Counted from the first letter of the stretch, positions 51,737-60,618 are shown. The stretch is 64,000 nt of DNA from Parachryseolinea silvisoli (GCF_021190955.1 NZ_JAIOAO010000001.1:186001-250000); one strand, 5' to 3'. Program-made: numbers and translations. Notes: generated by a model from the sequence alone, not told the origin.

Positions 51737-53080
51737 TTGAAAAAAAAGACCTCCCCTTTTTCTGCTACCGCGGCCGGCACCATCGACAACGACACCACCA
51801 TCTTCTGGTTTCGCCGCGATCTGCGTCTGTCTGACAACGCCGGGCTATACCACGCCCTGCGCGACAACAAACACGTCGTACCGGTATTTATTTTCGACAC
51901 CGTGATACTTGAAAGGCTGGAAGAGCCCGAAGACCGACGCATAGAGTTTATTTATCAAACCCTGACCGGGTTAAAAAAAGAGCTGGAAGAGCTCGGCACA
52001 TCCCTTGTCATTTTGTACGGCAACCCGGTAACACTGTACCAGTCGCTGCACCCACGGGCGGTCTATACAAACCATGATTACGAGCCATACGCCCGCGCGC
52101 GTGATGGTGCTATTCACGCACTGCTCGAAAAAAAAGACATTCCATTTTACACCTACAAAGACCAGGTGATCTTCGACAAGGATGAAGTGGTCAAAGACGA
52201 TGGCAAACCTTATACGGTCTTTACACCCTATAGCCGCAAGTGGAAGGCCATGCTCACGCCATTCTACCTGAAGCGTTATCCCGTGGAAAAATATACGGGC
52301 AACTTTAAGAAGATCAAACCCCAGCCTTTCCCTGCGCTGGAAGTCCTGGGCTTTCGCAGCACGGGAGCATCCTTTCCGGAACGGGTGATTCGTACCGCCA
52401 TCATTGAAAAGTATGACCGTCAGCGCGACTTCCCCGCGATACAGGGTACCACACGTTTGAGTGTACACCTGCGCTTCGGCACAGTCAGTATTCGCAAGCT
52501 GTGCCAGGTGGCGCAGCAGAAGAACCAGGTGTGGCTGAATGAGCTTATCTGGCGTGAGTTCTATGCCATGATCTTGTGGCATTTCCCGCAGGTGCGAACC
52601 CAATCCTTTAAGCCAAAGTACGATCGCATTGCCTGGCGCAACGATCCGGTGGAGTTTGAGCGTTGGTGTACTGGACAGACAGGCTACCCCATTGTCGACG
52701 CGGGCATGCGCGAGCTCAACACCACGGGCTTTATGCATAACCGCGTGCGCATGATCACGGCCAGTTTTCTGACCAAACACTTGCTGATCGACTGGCGCTG
52801 GGGCGAAGCGTACTTCGGTCGAAAGCTGCTCGACTACGACCTCGCCTCCAACAATGGCGGCTGGCAGTGGGCGGCGGGCTCCGGCTGCGATGCAGCACCG
52901 TACTTCCGGGTATTTAATCCAGAATTGCAAACAAAGAAATTTGACCCGGACCATGCCTACATCAAAAAGTGGGTACCCGAATACCAGACCGACGCGTATG
53001 CCCGGCCCGTGGTCGAGCACGCCCTGGCGCGCCAGCGTGCGTTGAATACCTATAAAAAAGGATTGGGATCAGCATCATGA
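51737..53080 (+). CDS. phr: Deoxyribodipyrimidine photolyase (CPD class I)
   Basis: The 447-residue flavoprotein has an N-terminal antenna domain (TIFWFRRDLRLSDNAGLYHAL) and a C-terminal FAD domain with LNELIWREFYAMILWHFP, DAGMRELNTTGFMHNRVRM and DYDLASNNGGWQWAAGSGCDAAPYFRVFNP. It splits cyclobutane pyrimidine dimers with blue or near-UV light. The start is a TTG at 51737 (ttgaaaaaaaag), the first possible codon after an in-frame stop, with no ATG near. The gene overlaps the next by 4 bp. A cryptochrome function is possible but less likely given the conserved Trp and Asn residues. Confidence 0.93.
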   Translation: MKKKTSPFSATAAGTIDNDTTIFWFRRDLRLSDNAGLYHALRDNKHVVPVFIFDTVILERLEEPEDRRIEFIYQTLTGLKKELEELGTSLVILYGNPVTLYQSLHPRAVYTNHDYEPYARARDGAIHALLEKKDIPFYTYKDQVIFDKDEVVKDDGKPYTVFTPYSRKWKAMLTPFYLKRYPVEKYTGNFKKIKPQPFPALEVLGFRSTGASFPERVIRTAIIEKYDRQRDFPAIQGTTRLSVHLRFGTVSIRKLCQVAQQKNQVWLNELIWREFYAMILWHFPQVRTQSFKPKYDRIAWRNDPVEFERWCTGQTGYPIVDAGMRELNTTGFMHNRVRMITASFLTKHLLIDWRWGEAYFGRKLLDYDLASNNGGWQWAAGSGCDAAPYFRVFNPELQTKKFDPDHAYIKKWVPEYQTDAYARPVVEHALARQRALNTYKKGLGSAS

Positions 53081-53535
53081 AAATTTATTCTATAAAGCAG
53101 GTACAGGTAGTACCCATTACGTTGCCCGAAGCCTGGGACTTCTTTTCTTCGCCGCGTAACCTGGCGATCCTTACACCCGGCAAGCTTAACATCCGCATAC
53201 AGCATATATCCGGCTCGGAGAAAATGTATGCCGGACAGCTGATACGCTACAAGATCAGCGTGCTGCCCGGCATGACCACCGACTGGCTAACGGAAATCAC
53301 CCACGTGCAGGAGCCTGACTTTTTTGTAGACGAGCAACGTTTTGGTCCCTATGCGCTGTGGCATCATCAGCATACCTTTCGCGCGGTACCGAGTGGCGTA
53401 GAAATGACGGACGAGGTGCACTATGCCCTTCCCTTTGGAATTCTGGGCCGATTCGCCCATTGGCTGTTTGTGAAGCGGCAGCTAAGTACTATTTTTGATT
53501 ACCGCCGCCAGGTGCTGAACCGGCATTTTGCATAA
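53077..53535 (+). CDS. SRPBCC family protein of the carotenoid operon
   Basis: The 152-residue protein is a START/SRPBCC-like fold: LPEAWDFFSSPRNLAILTPGKLNIRI at the start, RYKISVLPGMTTDWLTEITHVQEPDFFVDEQ in the middle and a long C-terminal helix (RFAHWLFVKRQLSTIFDYRRQVLNRHF). This fold binds hydrophobic ligands. It overlaps the photolyase stop by 4 bp and is 2 bp upstream of crtZ, so it is surely part of the operon. A role in carrying or shielding a carotenoid or precursor is possible but not established. Confidence 0.85.
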   Translation: MKIYSIKQVQVVPITLPEAWDFFSSPRNLAILTPGKLNIRIQHISGSEKMYAGQLIRYKISVLPGMTTDWLTEITHVQEPDFFVDEQRFGPYALWHHQHTFRAVPSGVEMTDEVHYALPFGILGRFAHWLFVKRQLSTIFDYRRQVLNRHFA

Positions 53536-53537
53536 CA

Positions 53538-54032
53538 ATGGATACCCTGACCATCATATTGTGTGCGCTGATCGTGATCGGAACGTTTTTGTTCTGGGAG
53601 TTCGTCGCGTGGTTTACCCACAAGTACATCATGCATGGTTTTTTGTGGATCTGGCACCGCTCGCACCACACCGTACACGACCACGCGCTCGAACGCAACG
53701 ACTGGTTTGCCGTAGTCTTCAGCCTTCCTTCCATCGGTTTGTTTTATTACGCAACCCTGGTAACGTACAATCCATACCTGATCGCGGTGGGGCTCGGCAT
53801 CCTGTGTTACGGCATCTTTTACTTTATCTTCCACGACATCATCGTCCACCAACGCCTGCGTTGGCGGCCGGCCAAACGCAGCCGCTACCTGCAACGGATG
53901 ATCCATGCCCACTACGTACACCACGCCCGGCATACCAAAGAAGACTGCGAAGCCTTCGGCTTTTTATATGCTCCCCCGAAATACGAGCCCGGGAAATTTG
54001 AGTTTAAGAAAGAACGCCGGGAGACGCAATAA
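53538..54032 (+). CDS. crtZ: Beta-carotene hydroxylase CrtZ
   Basis: The 164-residue membrane protein carries the histidine clusters of the fatty-acid-hydroxylase superfamily in CrtZ form: His28 and His33 (THKYIMHG), His40, His43 and His44 (HRSHH), His99 and His104 (HDIIVH), and His123, His125, His128 and His129 (HAHYVHH). It is a di-iron enzyme that adds hydroxyls at C3 and C3' of beta-carotene, giving zeaxanthin. It follows the SRPBCC gene by 2 bp and precedes the lycopene cyclase gene by 23 bp. Length is typical. Confidence 0.95.
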   Translation: MDTLTIILCALIVIGTFLFWEFVAWFTHKYIMHGFLWIWHRSHHTVHDHALERNDWFAVVFSLPSIGLFYYATLVTYNPYLIAVGLGILCYGIFYFIFHDIIVHQRLRWRPAKRSRYLQRMIHAHYVHHARHTKEDCEAFGFLYAPPKYEPGKFEFKKERRETQ

Positions 54033-54055
54033 TTAACACCCCTATTAAAATCATT

Positions 54056-54742
54056 TTGAACCCGCACTATCTTTACTTACTGCTCGACCTGCTTTCGCTT
54101 GCGTTTCCGTTCCTGTTCAGCTTTTACCGGCCGGCACCGTTTTACCGGCAATGGAAATATCTATGGCCTGCCATTCTGATCCCCGCCATTCTCTTCCTGG
54201 TGTGGGACGAGGCCTTTACCCAGGCGGGCATCTGGGGCTTCAATCCCCAATACCTGACGGGCATTATGGTGGGCTCTTTACCACTCGAAGAGATCCTGTT
54301 CTTTATTTGTATACCGTATGCCTCTGTGTTTACCTACTTCGCGCTGACACACCTGGTTGAGCGCGACCATCTCTTTCCGCACCAGGAGCTGATTTCCAGC
54401 GCGCTGATCATCGCCATGCTGGTCATCGGCATGTATCACCTCGAGAAACTGTATACCGGCATGACATTCGTGGGCCTGGGGCTTTTCCTGGCATTCCAAC
54501 TGTTAAAGTTGCGCCCGCGGTATATGGGCCGTTTTTACCTGGCCTTTGCGGTAATCCTGATTCCGTTCTTTTTGGTCAATGGCGTTCTGACGGGTTCCTT
54601 TATTGAAGGCGAAGTGGTGTGGTATAATGATGCGCACAACCTGGGCATTCGCATGGGTACCATTCCGTTGGAGGATCTGTTTTATGGTATGCTGATGATC
54701 CTGATGAACGTCTCCATTTTCGAGTGGCTGCGCCAACGGTAA
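54056..54742 (+). CDS. crtY: Lycopene beta-cyclase, fused CrtYcd type
   Basis: The 228-residue membrane protein has six to seven helices in two halves, each with the cyclase motif PLEE (76-79, MVGSLPLEEILFF) and PLED (204-207, GTIPLEDLFYGM). It is the fused form of the heterodimeric CrtYc/CrtYd cyclase and turns lycopene to beta-carotene. The start is TTG at 54056 (ttgaacccgcac), with no ATG in a suitable place. It is the last gene of the operon and is followed by a strong terminator. Confidence 0.94.
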   Translation: MNPHYLYLLLDLLSLAFPFLFSFYRPAPFYRQWKYLWPAILIPAILFLVWDEAFTQAGIWGFNPQYLTGIMVGSLPLEEILFFICIPYASVFTYFALTHLVERDHLFPHQELISSALIIAMLVIGMYHLEKLYTGMTFVGLGLFLAFQLLKLRPRYMGRFYLAFAVILIPFFLVNGVLTGSFIEGEVVWYNDAHNLGIRMGTIPLEDLFYGMLMILMNVSIFEWLRQR

Positions 54743-54754
54743 CAATAGCGCAAT

Positions 54755-54789
54755 AAAAAAAGCCCCCTGTCTGCACAGAGGGCTTTTTT
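54755..54789. terminator. Two-way terminator closing the carotenoid operon
   Basis: AAAAAAGCCCCCTGT pairs with ACAGAGGGCTTTTTT with one mismatch around the loop CTGC. The A-run on one side and T-run on the other let it serve both the carotenoid operon and the convergent coiled-coil lipoprotein gene. Confidence 0.92.
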
Positions 54790-54808
54790 ATTATCAACTG
54801 GTAAGAGA

Positions 54809-55555
54809 CTAGATCTTCTTTTCCAGCTCGGTGATTTTTTCCTGCGCTTCGTTCTTGCCCATCGACAGCGCTTTTTTGTACAGCTCGACAGCCTCTTTCA
54901 AAGTTTCTTTCTTCTTGCGGGGAGCCAGCTTGGTGCGGTTAGCAGCTTCTTCCACGGCCTGGGCACGGGCAAAGTATGCGTCGGCTTCGGTCATTTTGCT
55001 TTGGATCATCAGCTCCTGCACGCGGGCTTCGATCAGCGCGAGCTCTTGTGTTTTTGCTTCGATTTGTGACGCCTTGTCCGACAGCTCGGCTTCCTGCATG
55101 CTCACGGTAGAGATCAGGTTCTGGTTTTCGCTGCGGTATTTTTCCACTTGCTCTTGCAGTTGTACGATCTCCTGGGTTTTGTTTTCCAGGTCTGCCTTCA
55201 GTTTTCTCAGAAGCTTAGCATTTGCATTGTTCTTGGAGTTAGAAGCCGTTACCGTTTTTTCCAGGTCGTCGATCTTCTTTTGTGTGTCACGCACATAGCC
55301 GTTGATGTCTTTCATACGCGATGTATAATCGTCGTAGGTAGTGCCTTCTACCATGTTTACACGAAGCAGTTGGCGGCTGGCATCGATGGAATCCATCAGC
55401 ACACCTACTTCGGTCAGGGTATTGGCCATTTTCTGGCTGGTCTCAAGTTCTACTTTCAGAGAATCCACCTGAGTACGCAGTTGATCCTTCTCTTTTGTAT
55501 CACACCCAAAAACAAGGGCGGCAAGCGGCAATGCAAAAACTAAATTTCTAGTCAT
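54809..55555 (-). CDS. Coiled-coil lipoprotein
   Basis: The 248-residue protein has a lipoprotein signal (RNLVFALPLAALVFGC, Cys18, then DTKEKD). Long helices with heptad character follow (LRTQVDSLKVELETSQKMANTLTEV, VRDTQKKIDDLEKTV, LENKTQEIVQLQEQVEKYRSE, LSDKASQIEAKTQELALIEARVQELM). The C-terminal part is TPR-like (TKLAPRKKKETLKEAVELYKKALSMGKNEAQEKI). It probably spans part of the periplasm as an outer-membrane-anchored coiled coil. No enzyme motif is seen and the role is unknown. Confidence 0.8.
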   Translation of the reverse strand: MTRNLVFALPLAALVFGCDTKEKDQLRTQVDSLKVELETSQKMANTLTEVGVLMDSIDASRQLLRVNMVEGTTYDDYTSRMKDINGYVRDTQKKIDDLEKTVTASNSKNNANAKLLRKLKADLENKTQEIVQLQEQVEKYRSENQNLISTVSMQEAELSDKASQIEAKTQELALIEARVQELMIQSKMTEADAYFARAQAVEEAANRTKLAPRKKKETLKEAVELYKKALSMGKNEAQEKITELEKKI

Positions 55556-55944
55556 AACTCGTTGATTTTAGAGGTTATAGAGCAAAAGTACAGTTGATTT
55601 TGCTGTCAAACGGTTGCACTACCACAAATTATTTTTGTTATACGCCGAATTGCCATTAGCGGCGACCTGTAGCCGCGGTGTATCCGCCGCAACATTACCG
55701 GGTTTTTCTTTTTACCCTTCCCGGAAGGGATTACATTTGCCACCGTTTTGCAACCAGTGGGGGTAACAAAGCACTTTCGGCAATACGCGGTGGCATATTT
55801 TTTTACGTTGTCACGCGATTGTTCCGGGCGGCCGGCATTACCCCTCTCCCCCATGGATGCGTTCTCACCAGATGGGCAGAGGGAAATGTGAGATTTTAGG
55901 AAAATAATAGCGGTTTAGACATATACACTTTTCCGGATACACAC
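55556..55944. other. Divergent intergenic region between the coiled-coil lipoprotein and NDH-2 genes
   Basis: About 390 bp without a gene. The promoter of the lipoprotein lies at its left end. GCGGCG near 55660 and CGCCGC near 55685 can pair, and CCTTCCCGGAAGG-like symmetry occurs near 55725. Nothing else stands out. TACACTTTTC at about 55924 may serve as a -7 element for the NADH dehydrogenase gene, but the match is poor. Confidence 0.4.
55582..55610 (-). promoter_or_regulatory. Promoter of the coiled-coil lipoprotein gene
   Basis: On the minus strand TTTG (55610-55607) is followed 16 bp later by TACTTTTG (55590-55583), an exact TAnnTTTG -7 element. Transcription would start near 55575, leaving a leader of about 20 nt. 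Confidence 0.65.
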
Positions 55945-57249
55945 ATGCCCAAACTGATAAACACTCGTACCCGTATTGTCGATGAGGGCAAACCTCGTAT
56001 TATCGTCATCGGTGGCGGCTTTGGCGGGCTGGAAGTCGTGAAAGGCCTCAAAGGTTTCAAAGCGCAAACCGTACTGTTCGACAAGTATAATCACCACTGC
56101 TTTCAACCTCTGCTATACCAGGTAGCCACCTCGGGACTCGAGTCAAGCTCGATCGTGTTTCCGTTTCGTAAGCGCTTTGGTCCTCAACGCGACTTTTACT
56201 TCCGGTTAGGAGAAGTAACTCAGTTAAAACCGGAAGAAAATACTATTGAAACTTCGATCGGCAGTATAAAATACGATTACCTGGTACTGGCCAACGGTGC
56301 CACCACCAACTACTACGGCATGAAGGACGTCGAAGAGCACGCCATGCCCATGAAGACGATCGTCGACTCGATCAAGCTTCGGAACCTCATCATACGCAAC
56401 TTCGAAACAGCCCTGCTGACCGACGACCCGGAGCTGGTCAATAGCCTGATGGATATCGTGATCGTTGGCGGCGGGCCGACCGGTGTTGAACTGGCGGGCG
56501 CACTGAGCGAGCTGAAGAACCACGTCTTCCCCAAAGACTATCCCGAACTGGAAATGAGCCAGATGGACATCCACCTGGTAGAAGCTACCCCCAAACTGCT
56601 GAACGGTATGTCGGAGGCTGCTTCTAAAAAGGCGCTGGAGTATTTACAGCACATGGGTGTAAAAGTACACCTCAACTGCGCTGTAAAGTCGTACGATGGT
56701 CACGAGACCATGTTCAATACCGGCGAGCGGCTCATTACACGTACCATGATCTGGGCAGCGGGTGTGAAAGGCCAGCCCGTGCAAGGCATTGCCGCTTCGT
56801 CGCTGGGACGTGCGGCGCGTATTACTGTAGACGAATACAACCGGGTAAAGGGCTATGAGAACATCTTCGCCATTGGCGATGCGGCTATCATGACCGGCGA
56901 CGCGGGTTTTCCCAATGGCCACCCGCAAATGGCGCAGCCGGCCATTCAACAAGGACGGCTGCTGGCCGCAAACCTGCGCCGGCTGATTAGTAACAAGCCG
57001 CTCAAACCATTCAAGTACAAAGACCTGGGGTCCATGGCCACCATCGGGCGCAACCGGGCTGTGGCCGATTTGGGCAAAGTGAAGCTCAAAGGATTCCCGG
57101 CCTGGATGGTTTGGATGTTTATTCACCTCATCTCCATCATCGGCTTTAAGAACAAATTCTTTGTCTTGCTGAGCTGGCTGATGAGCTACTTCTCGTACGA
57201 CAAGAGTAACCGCTTGATTATCGCCCGTCCCAAAGACGGCGTACAATAG
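55945..57249 (+). CDS. ndh: Type II NADH dehydrogenase (NDH-2)
   Basis: The 434-residue flavoprotein has an FAD site IIVIGGGFGGLEVVKGL (Gly23-Gly28) and a later NADH site IVIVGGGPTGVELAGALSEL, with VLFDKYNHHCFQPLLYQVATSGLE between them as in NDH-2. Near the end, ENIFAIGDAAIM is the second FAD contact, and the hydrophobic C-terminus (WMVWMFIHLISIIGFKNKFFVL) is the usual membrane anchor. It passes electrons from NADH to quinone without pumping protons. It lies 3 bp upstream of kup. Confidence 0.93.
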   Translation: MPKLINTRTRIVDEGKPRIIVIGGGFGGLEVVKGLKGFKAQTVLFDKYNHHCFQPLLYQVATSGLESSSIVFPFRKRFGPQRDFYFRLGEVTQLKPEENTIETSIGSIKYDYLVLANGATTNYYGMKDVEEHAMPMKTIVDSIKLRNLIIRNFETALLTDDPELVNSLMDIVIVGGGPTGVELAGALSELKNHVFPKDYPELEMSQMDIHLVEATPKLLNGMSEAASKKALEYLQHMGVKVHLNCAVKSYDGHETMFNTGERLITRTMIWAAGVKGQPVQGIAASSLGRAARITVDEYNRVKGYENIFAIGDAAIMTGDAGFPNGHPQMAQPAIQQGRLLAANLRRLISNKPLKPFKYKDLGSMATIGRNRAVADLGKVKLKGFPAWMVWMFIHLISIIGFKNKFFVLLSWLMSYFSYDKSNRLIIARPKDGVQ

Positions 57250-57252
57250 TAT

Positions 57253-59205
57253 ATGGCTAATTCATCTGATAAACACCTGACGCCATTATCCGTTGGCGGC
57301 GTACTGGTCTCGTTGGGCATCATTTATGGCGACATTGGTACCTCACCGTTATACGTATTCAAGGCCATTGTCGGCACACAAACCATCGATCAGGACCTGA
57401 TCTTCGGTGGGCTGTCCTGCGTATTCTGGACATTGACGCTGGTCACGACGATCAAATATGTATACCTGGCGCTGAACGCCGATAACAAAGGTGAAGGTGG
57501 AATATTCGCCCTCTACGCATTGGTGCGCCGGTATAAAGCCGGGTGGGTGATCTATCCAGCCATCATCGGTTGTTGTACGCTGATTGCCGACGGGTTTATT
57601 ACACCCGCCATCTCGGTGTCCTCGGCCATTGAAGGCTTGCGCATCCTCAACCCTGAAATTCCCACGGTCACGATTGTGATCGTGATCCTGGCAGCCCTGT
57701 TTGTCTTCCAACAGTTTGGTACCAGCGTGGTGGGCAAGATCTTTGGCCCGATCATGACGGTTTGGTTCTGTACGATCGCCGTGTTCGGCATCATGCAGTT
57801 TTACGATCACCCGCAGATCTTCCAGGCGCTGAACCCGTACTACGCCTATCACCTCATAGCGGAATATCCCAACGGCTTCTGGCTGCTGGGCGCTGTGTTC
57901 CTTTGTACGACGGGGGCCGAGGCGCTCTACTCCGACCTGGGCCACTGCGGTAAAGCCAACATCCGTGTAGGCTGGACGATCGTGAAGGTGGCATTGCTCT
58001 GTAACTACTTCGGCCAGGGTGCCTGGCTGCTCGACCACCAGGGCACTGTACTGGGCGAGCAGATTCCCTTTTATGCAATCATTCCGCGCGACTTCCTGAT
58101 CTTCGGCATCATCATCGCCACCCTGGCGGCCATCATCGCCAGCCAGGCGTTGATCTCGGGCACGTTCACCCTGGTGAACGAAGCCATGAAGCTGAAGCTG
58201 TGGCCGGCCACCCGCGTGCGCTACCCCAGCCAGGTGAAAGGCCAGATCTATGTACCGGCGATCAACTGGATCTTGCTGGTGGGTTGTATAGGCGTGGTGC
58301 TCATCTTCCGCGAGTCGTCACGGATGGAAGGAGCCTATGGGCTTGCCATCACCATCAACATGCTGATGACAACCTCCCTGCTGGTGTTTTATTTTATTAC
58401 CACCAAAAAATCGAAAGTACGTTCAGCCATCATGGCGGTGATCTTCTTTTCGCTGGAAGGCATGTTCCTCTTTTCCAACCTGGACAAGTTCCACCATGGA
58501 GGTTGGTTTGCGTTTAGCATTGCCTTCCTGTTCTTTCTTATGATGTATGTACTGCTGCACGCGCGCCGATTGCGCGACCGGCATACCGAGTTTGTCGACT
58601 TAAAACACTACGTGGGCATGCTGCAAGATCTGCAAGCTGATAACACGGTGCCGAAAGAAGCAACCAACCTTGTATACCTGGCCATGGCCGACAGCAAGCG
58701 CTACATCGACTCCAACATTATCTACTCCATCTTCAAGAAGCGCCCGAAGCGTGCCGATGTATTCTGGTTTGTGCACGTCGATACGGTAGACAATCCGTTC
58801 ACCAGCAAGTACGTGGTCGATACGATCATTCCGCGCAAGTGCTTCTTTGTGCGGATCAAGCTTGGGTTCAAGACCGATCACCGCGTGAATCTGTTGTTTA
58901 ATAAGATCATTCACGAAATGGCCGACGCGGGTGAAATAGATCTCACCAGCCCCTATCCATCGCTGCACAAGTACAGCATGATGGCCGACTTTAAATTTAT
59001 CATCTTACACTCGTGGGCGTCGTCCGACAGTGAGATCTCGAGCTTTGACCGGTTGATCATTCAGGGGTATCGCCTGCTGAAAGAATACAGCTTGTCTACC
59101 GAAGAATTGTACGGCATCGAGGCGGCCAACTTAGAACTGGAGCGCGTGCCGATCCAGGTCGGACCGCAGGCGCGCGTCAAGATCAAGCGGGATCGCGAGG
59201 ATTAA
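57253..59205 (+). CDS. kup: Kup-type potassium uptake transporter
   Basis: The 650-residue protein has the Kup opening LGIIYGDIGTSPLYVFKAIVG, then LNADNKGEGGIFALYALVRR, and about twelve helices up to residue 440. A cytoplasmic C-terminal domain follows (VFWFVHVDTVDNPFTSKYVVDTI). It imports potassium with protons. It is next to the NADH dehydrogenase gene with a 3-bp gap and is likely co-transcribed, a pairing of respiration and ion uptake whose meaning is not obvious. A hairpin terminator follows. Confidence 0.96.
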   Translation: MANSSDKHLTPLSVGGVLVSLGIIYGDIGTSPLYVFKAIVGTQTIDQDLIFGGLSCVFWTLTLVTTIKYVYLALNADNKGEGGIFALYALVRRYKAGWVIYPAIIGCCTLIADGFITPAISVSSAIEGLRILNPEIPTVTIVIVILAALFVFQQFGTSVVGKIFGPIMTVWFCTIAVFGIMQFYDHPQIFQALNPYYAYHLIAEYPNGFWLLGAVFLCTTGAEALYSDLGHCGKANIRVGWTIVKVALLCNYFGQGAWLLDHQGTVLGEQIPFYAIIPRDFLIFGIIIATLAAIIASQALISGTFTLVNEAMKLKLWPATRVRYPSQVKGQIYVPAINWILLVGCIGVVLIFRESSRMEGAYGLAITINMLMTTSLLVFYFITTKKSKVRSAIMAVIFFSLEGMFLFSNLDKFHHGGWFAFSIAFLFFLMMYVLLHARRLRDRHTEFVDLKHYVGMLQDLQADNTVPKEATNLVYLAMADSKRYIDSNIIYSIFKKRPKRADVFWFVHVDTVDNPFTSKYVVDTIIPRKCFFVRIKLGFKTDHRVNLLFNKIIHEMADAGEIDLTSPYPSLHKYSMMADFKFIILHSWASSDSEISSFDRLIIQGYRLLKEYSLSTEELYGIEAANLELERVPIQVGPQARVKIKRDRED

Positions 59206-59239
59206 GCAGGAAAGCCATAGTACCACAAACGTTTTCGAA

Positions 59240-59284
59240 AACCAGCCGGGCATGGGAACCAATGCACCGGCTGGCTTGTTTTTC
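59240..59284 (+). terminator. Terminator after kup
   Basis: CCAGCCGG (59242-59249) pairs with CCGGCTGG (59267-59274) around a 17-nt loop and is followed by CTTGTTTTT. Confidence 0.85.
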
Positions 59285-59467
59285 ACCCCATTAACACAAT
59301 ATTTCACGATGACAAAAATCTGCTCCCGCCATGGCGTTGAGCACAGTAGAATATTGTATATTAGGGAGTTATAGGGGAATTGACGCGTGCAGAGAGGAAG
59401 CTGGGATTTACCAACCCTTGTACCTTTTGGGTAGGAATTACAATCGTAACCATAGTCTGCAATAACG

Positions 59468-59475
59468 TATCTTTG
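59468..59475 (+). promoter_or_regulatory. -7 promoter element of the second PAP2 gene
   Basis: TATCTTTG matches TAnnTTTG exactly, 22-28 bp before the start codon. A second possible -7 element (TACCTTTTG) lies near 59421. The best upstream TTTG is too distant, so the -33 box is unclear. Confidence 0.5.
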
Positions 59476-59497
59476 GTATACGTTTTGCCAACAATAA

Positions 59498-60304
59498 ATG
59501 CGCATGAAACTAACCCCTGCAGTACTCCTCCTGTGTTTGGCCTGCCCGCTGGCGAAGGCTCAGTACAATCAGCACTTTGCTGCCCGTACCAAGCCCACTG
59601 CTCCGGCAAAGATTGACCTATTTATGCAAGAGAAGGCCGTAGCGGCCGAACCGGTAGCGCCCAGCAAAGGCCTTGCGCTGTGGCAGGCTGCGCGCGTGCC
59701 CACGATCCTGATCGGTTTGGGCGTATACTCCACCGTCCGCCGCGACGTCATTAACCGGTACCAGGTGCGCGAGGAACGGAACGAGCACATGCCCAACTTC
59801 CACAGCACAGTCGACAACTATCTCATGCACGCTCCGATTTTGGTCGTGTATGGTTTGAACGCTGCCGGCGTAAAAGGCAAACACGACTTTCGCAACCGCA
59901 CGCTGCTGCTTGCAAAATCAGAAATGATCATGGCCGCCCTGACATTCTCCTTCAAGAAAGTGACCAACGTGTCGCGTCCGGACGACAGCAATAACTTCTC
60001 CTTCCCGTCGGGCCACACCGCCCAGGCGTTTGCCACGGCCACTTTCCTGGCCAAGGAATATGGCGACCAAAGCGTTTGGTACAAGATCGGCGCATATAGT
60101 ATGGCCACTACGGTAGGTGCCATGCGCATTTTGAACAACCGCCACTGGGTGTCAGATGTGCTGGCCGGTGCCGGTATTGGTATCTTATCTACAAACCTGG
60201 CGTATCTCACGCACCAGTACAAGTGGAAGAATAAGAACAGCAACCTGACCGTGCTGCCAGTGTATTCAAACGGCCCCGGGGTGTACGTCGGAATGAAGCT
60301 CTAG
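59498..60304 (+). CDS. Exported PAP2-family phosphatase
   Basis: The 268-residue protein has a signal peptide (MRMKLTPAVLLLCLACPLAKAQ; ATG 59504 is an alternative start) and the PAP2 motifs Lys153-x6-Arg160-Pro161, PSGH at 170-173 and Arg210-x5-His216-x3-Asp220 (RILNNRHWVSD). It is longer than the first PAP2 protein at 2.2 kb and, unlike it, has a cleavable signal and a proline-rich, alanine-rich linker, so it is more likely outer-membrane or periplasm facing. The substrate is unknown, probably a lipid phosphate. Confidence 0.9.
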   Translation: MRMKLTPAVLLLCLACPLAKAQYNQHFAARTKPTAPAKIDLFMQEKAVAAEPVAPSKGLALWQAARVPTILIGLGVYSTVRRDVINRYQVREERNEHMPNFHSTVDNYLMHAPILVVYGLNAAGVKGKHDFRNRTLLLAKSEMIMAALTFSFKKVTNVSRPDDSNNFSFPSGHTAQAFATATFLAKEYGDQSVWYKIGAYSMATTVGAMRILNNRHWVSDVLAGAGIGILSTNLAYLTHQYKWKNKNSNLTVLPVYSNGPGVYVGMKL

Positions 60305-60325
60305 GATTTTCAATAAAGGATTACG

Positions 60326-60356
60326 AAAGCCATCCCATTGGGTGGCTTTTTTCTTT
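60326..60356 (+). terminator. Terminator after the second PAP2 gene
   Basis: AAGCCATCCC pairs with GGGTGGCTT, with one bulged T, around a 3-nt loop, and runs into TTTTTTC. It lies about 20 bp after the stop codon. Confidence 0.8.
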
Positions 60357-60618
60357 CCCGGCCAACAATTCCGGGCAGAGGCCGCGCTCAAATCTGGCGC
60401 AGGTACTCGCCAGCTCCCGAAAAATTCACAGCTACCGGGGTGGTACTTCGCACCTACCATTCACCCCATAAACTGTCATTTTCCATAAAAGCCACCGTTT
60501 CTCTCCGTTCTTCTGAGCATCTTTGCCGCTCTGGCCTGTCATTCACCCCAAAACACGGGGGTGAACAGCGATCTGCCAGCGAAGGAAACTTTCTTGGTTT
60601 TCTTTGCAACTATAATTA
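60357..60618. other. Intergenic region upstream of tetR
   Basis: About 260 bp with no gene. It contains a perfect stem TTCACCCC (60542-60549) and GGGGTGAA (60558-60565) with an 8-nt loop, and an earlier copy of the motif CATTCACCCCA near 60460. The role of these is not clear. Confidence 0.35.

Noticed and set aside
60611-60616. TATAAT as a sigma-70 -10 box for tetR
   Set aside because: The primary sigma factor of Bacteroidota uses TAnnTTTG rather than TATAAT, and no TTGACA stands at the right distance.
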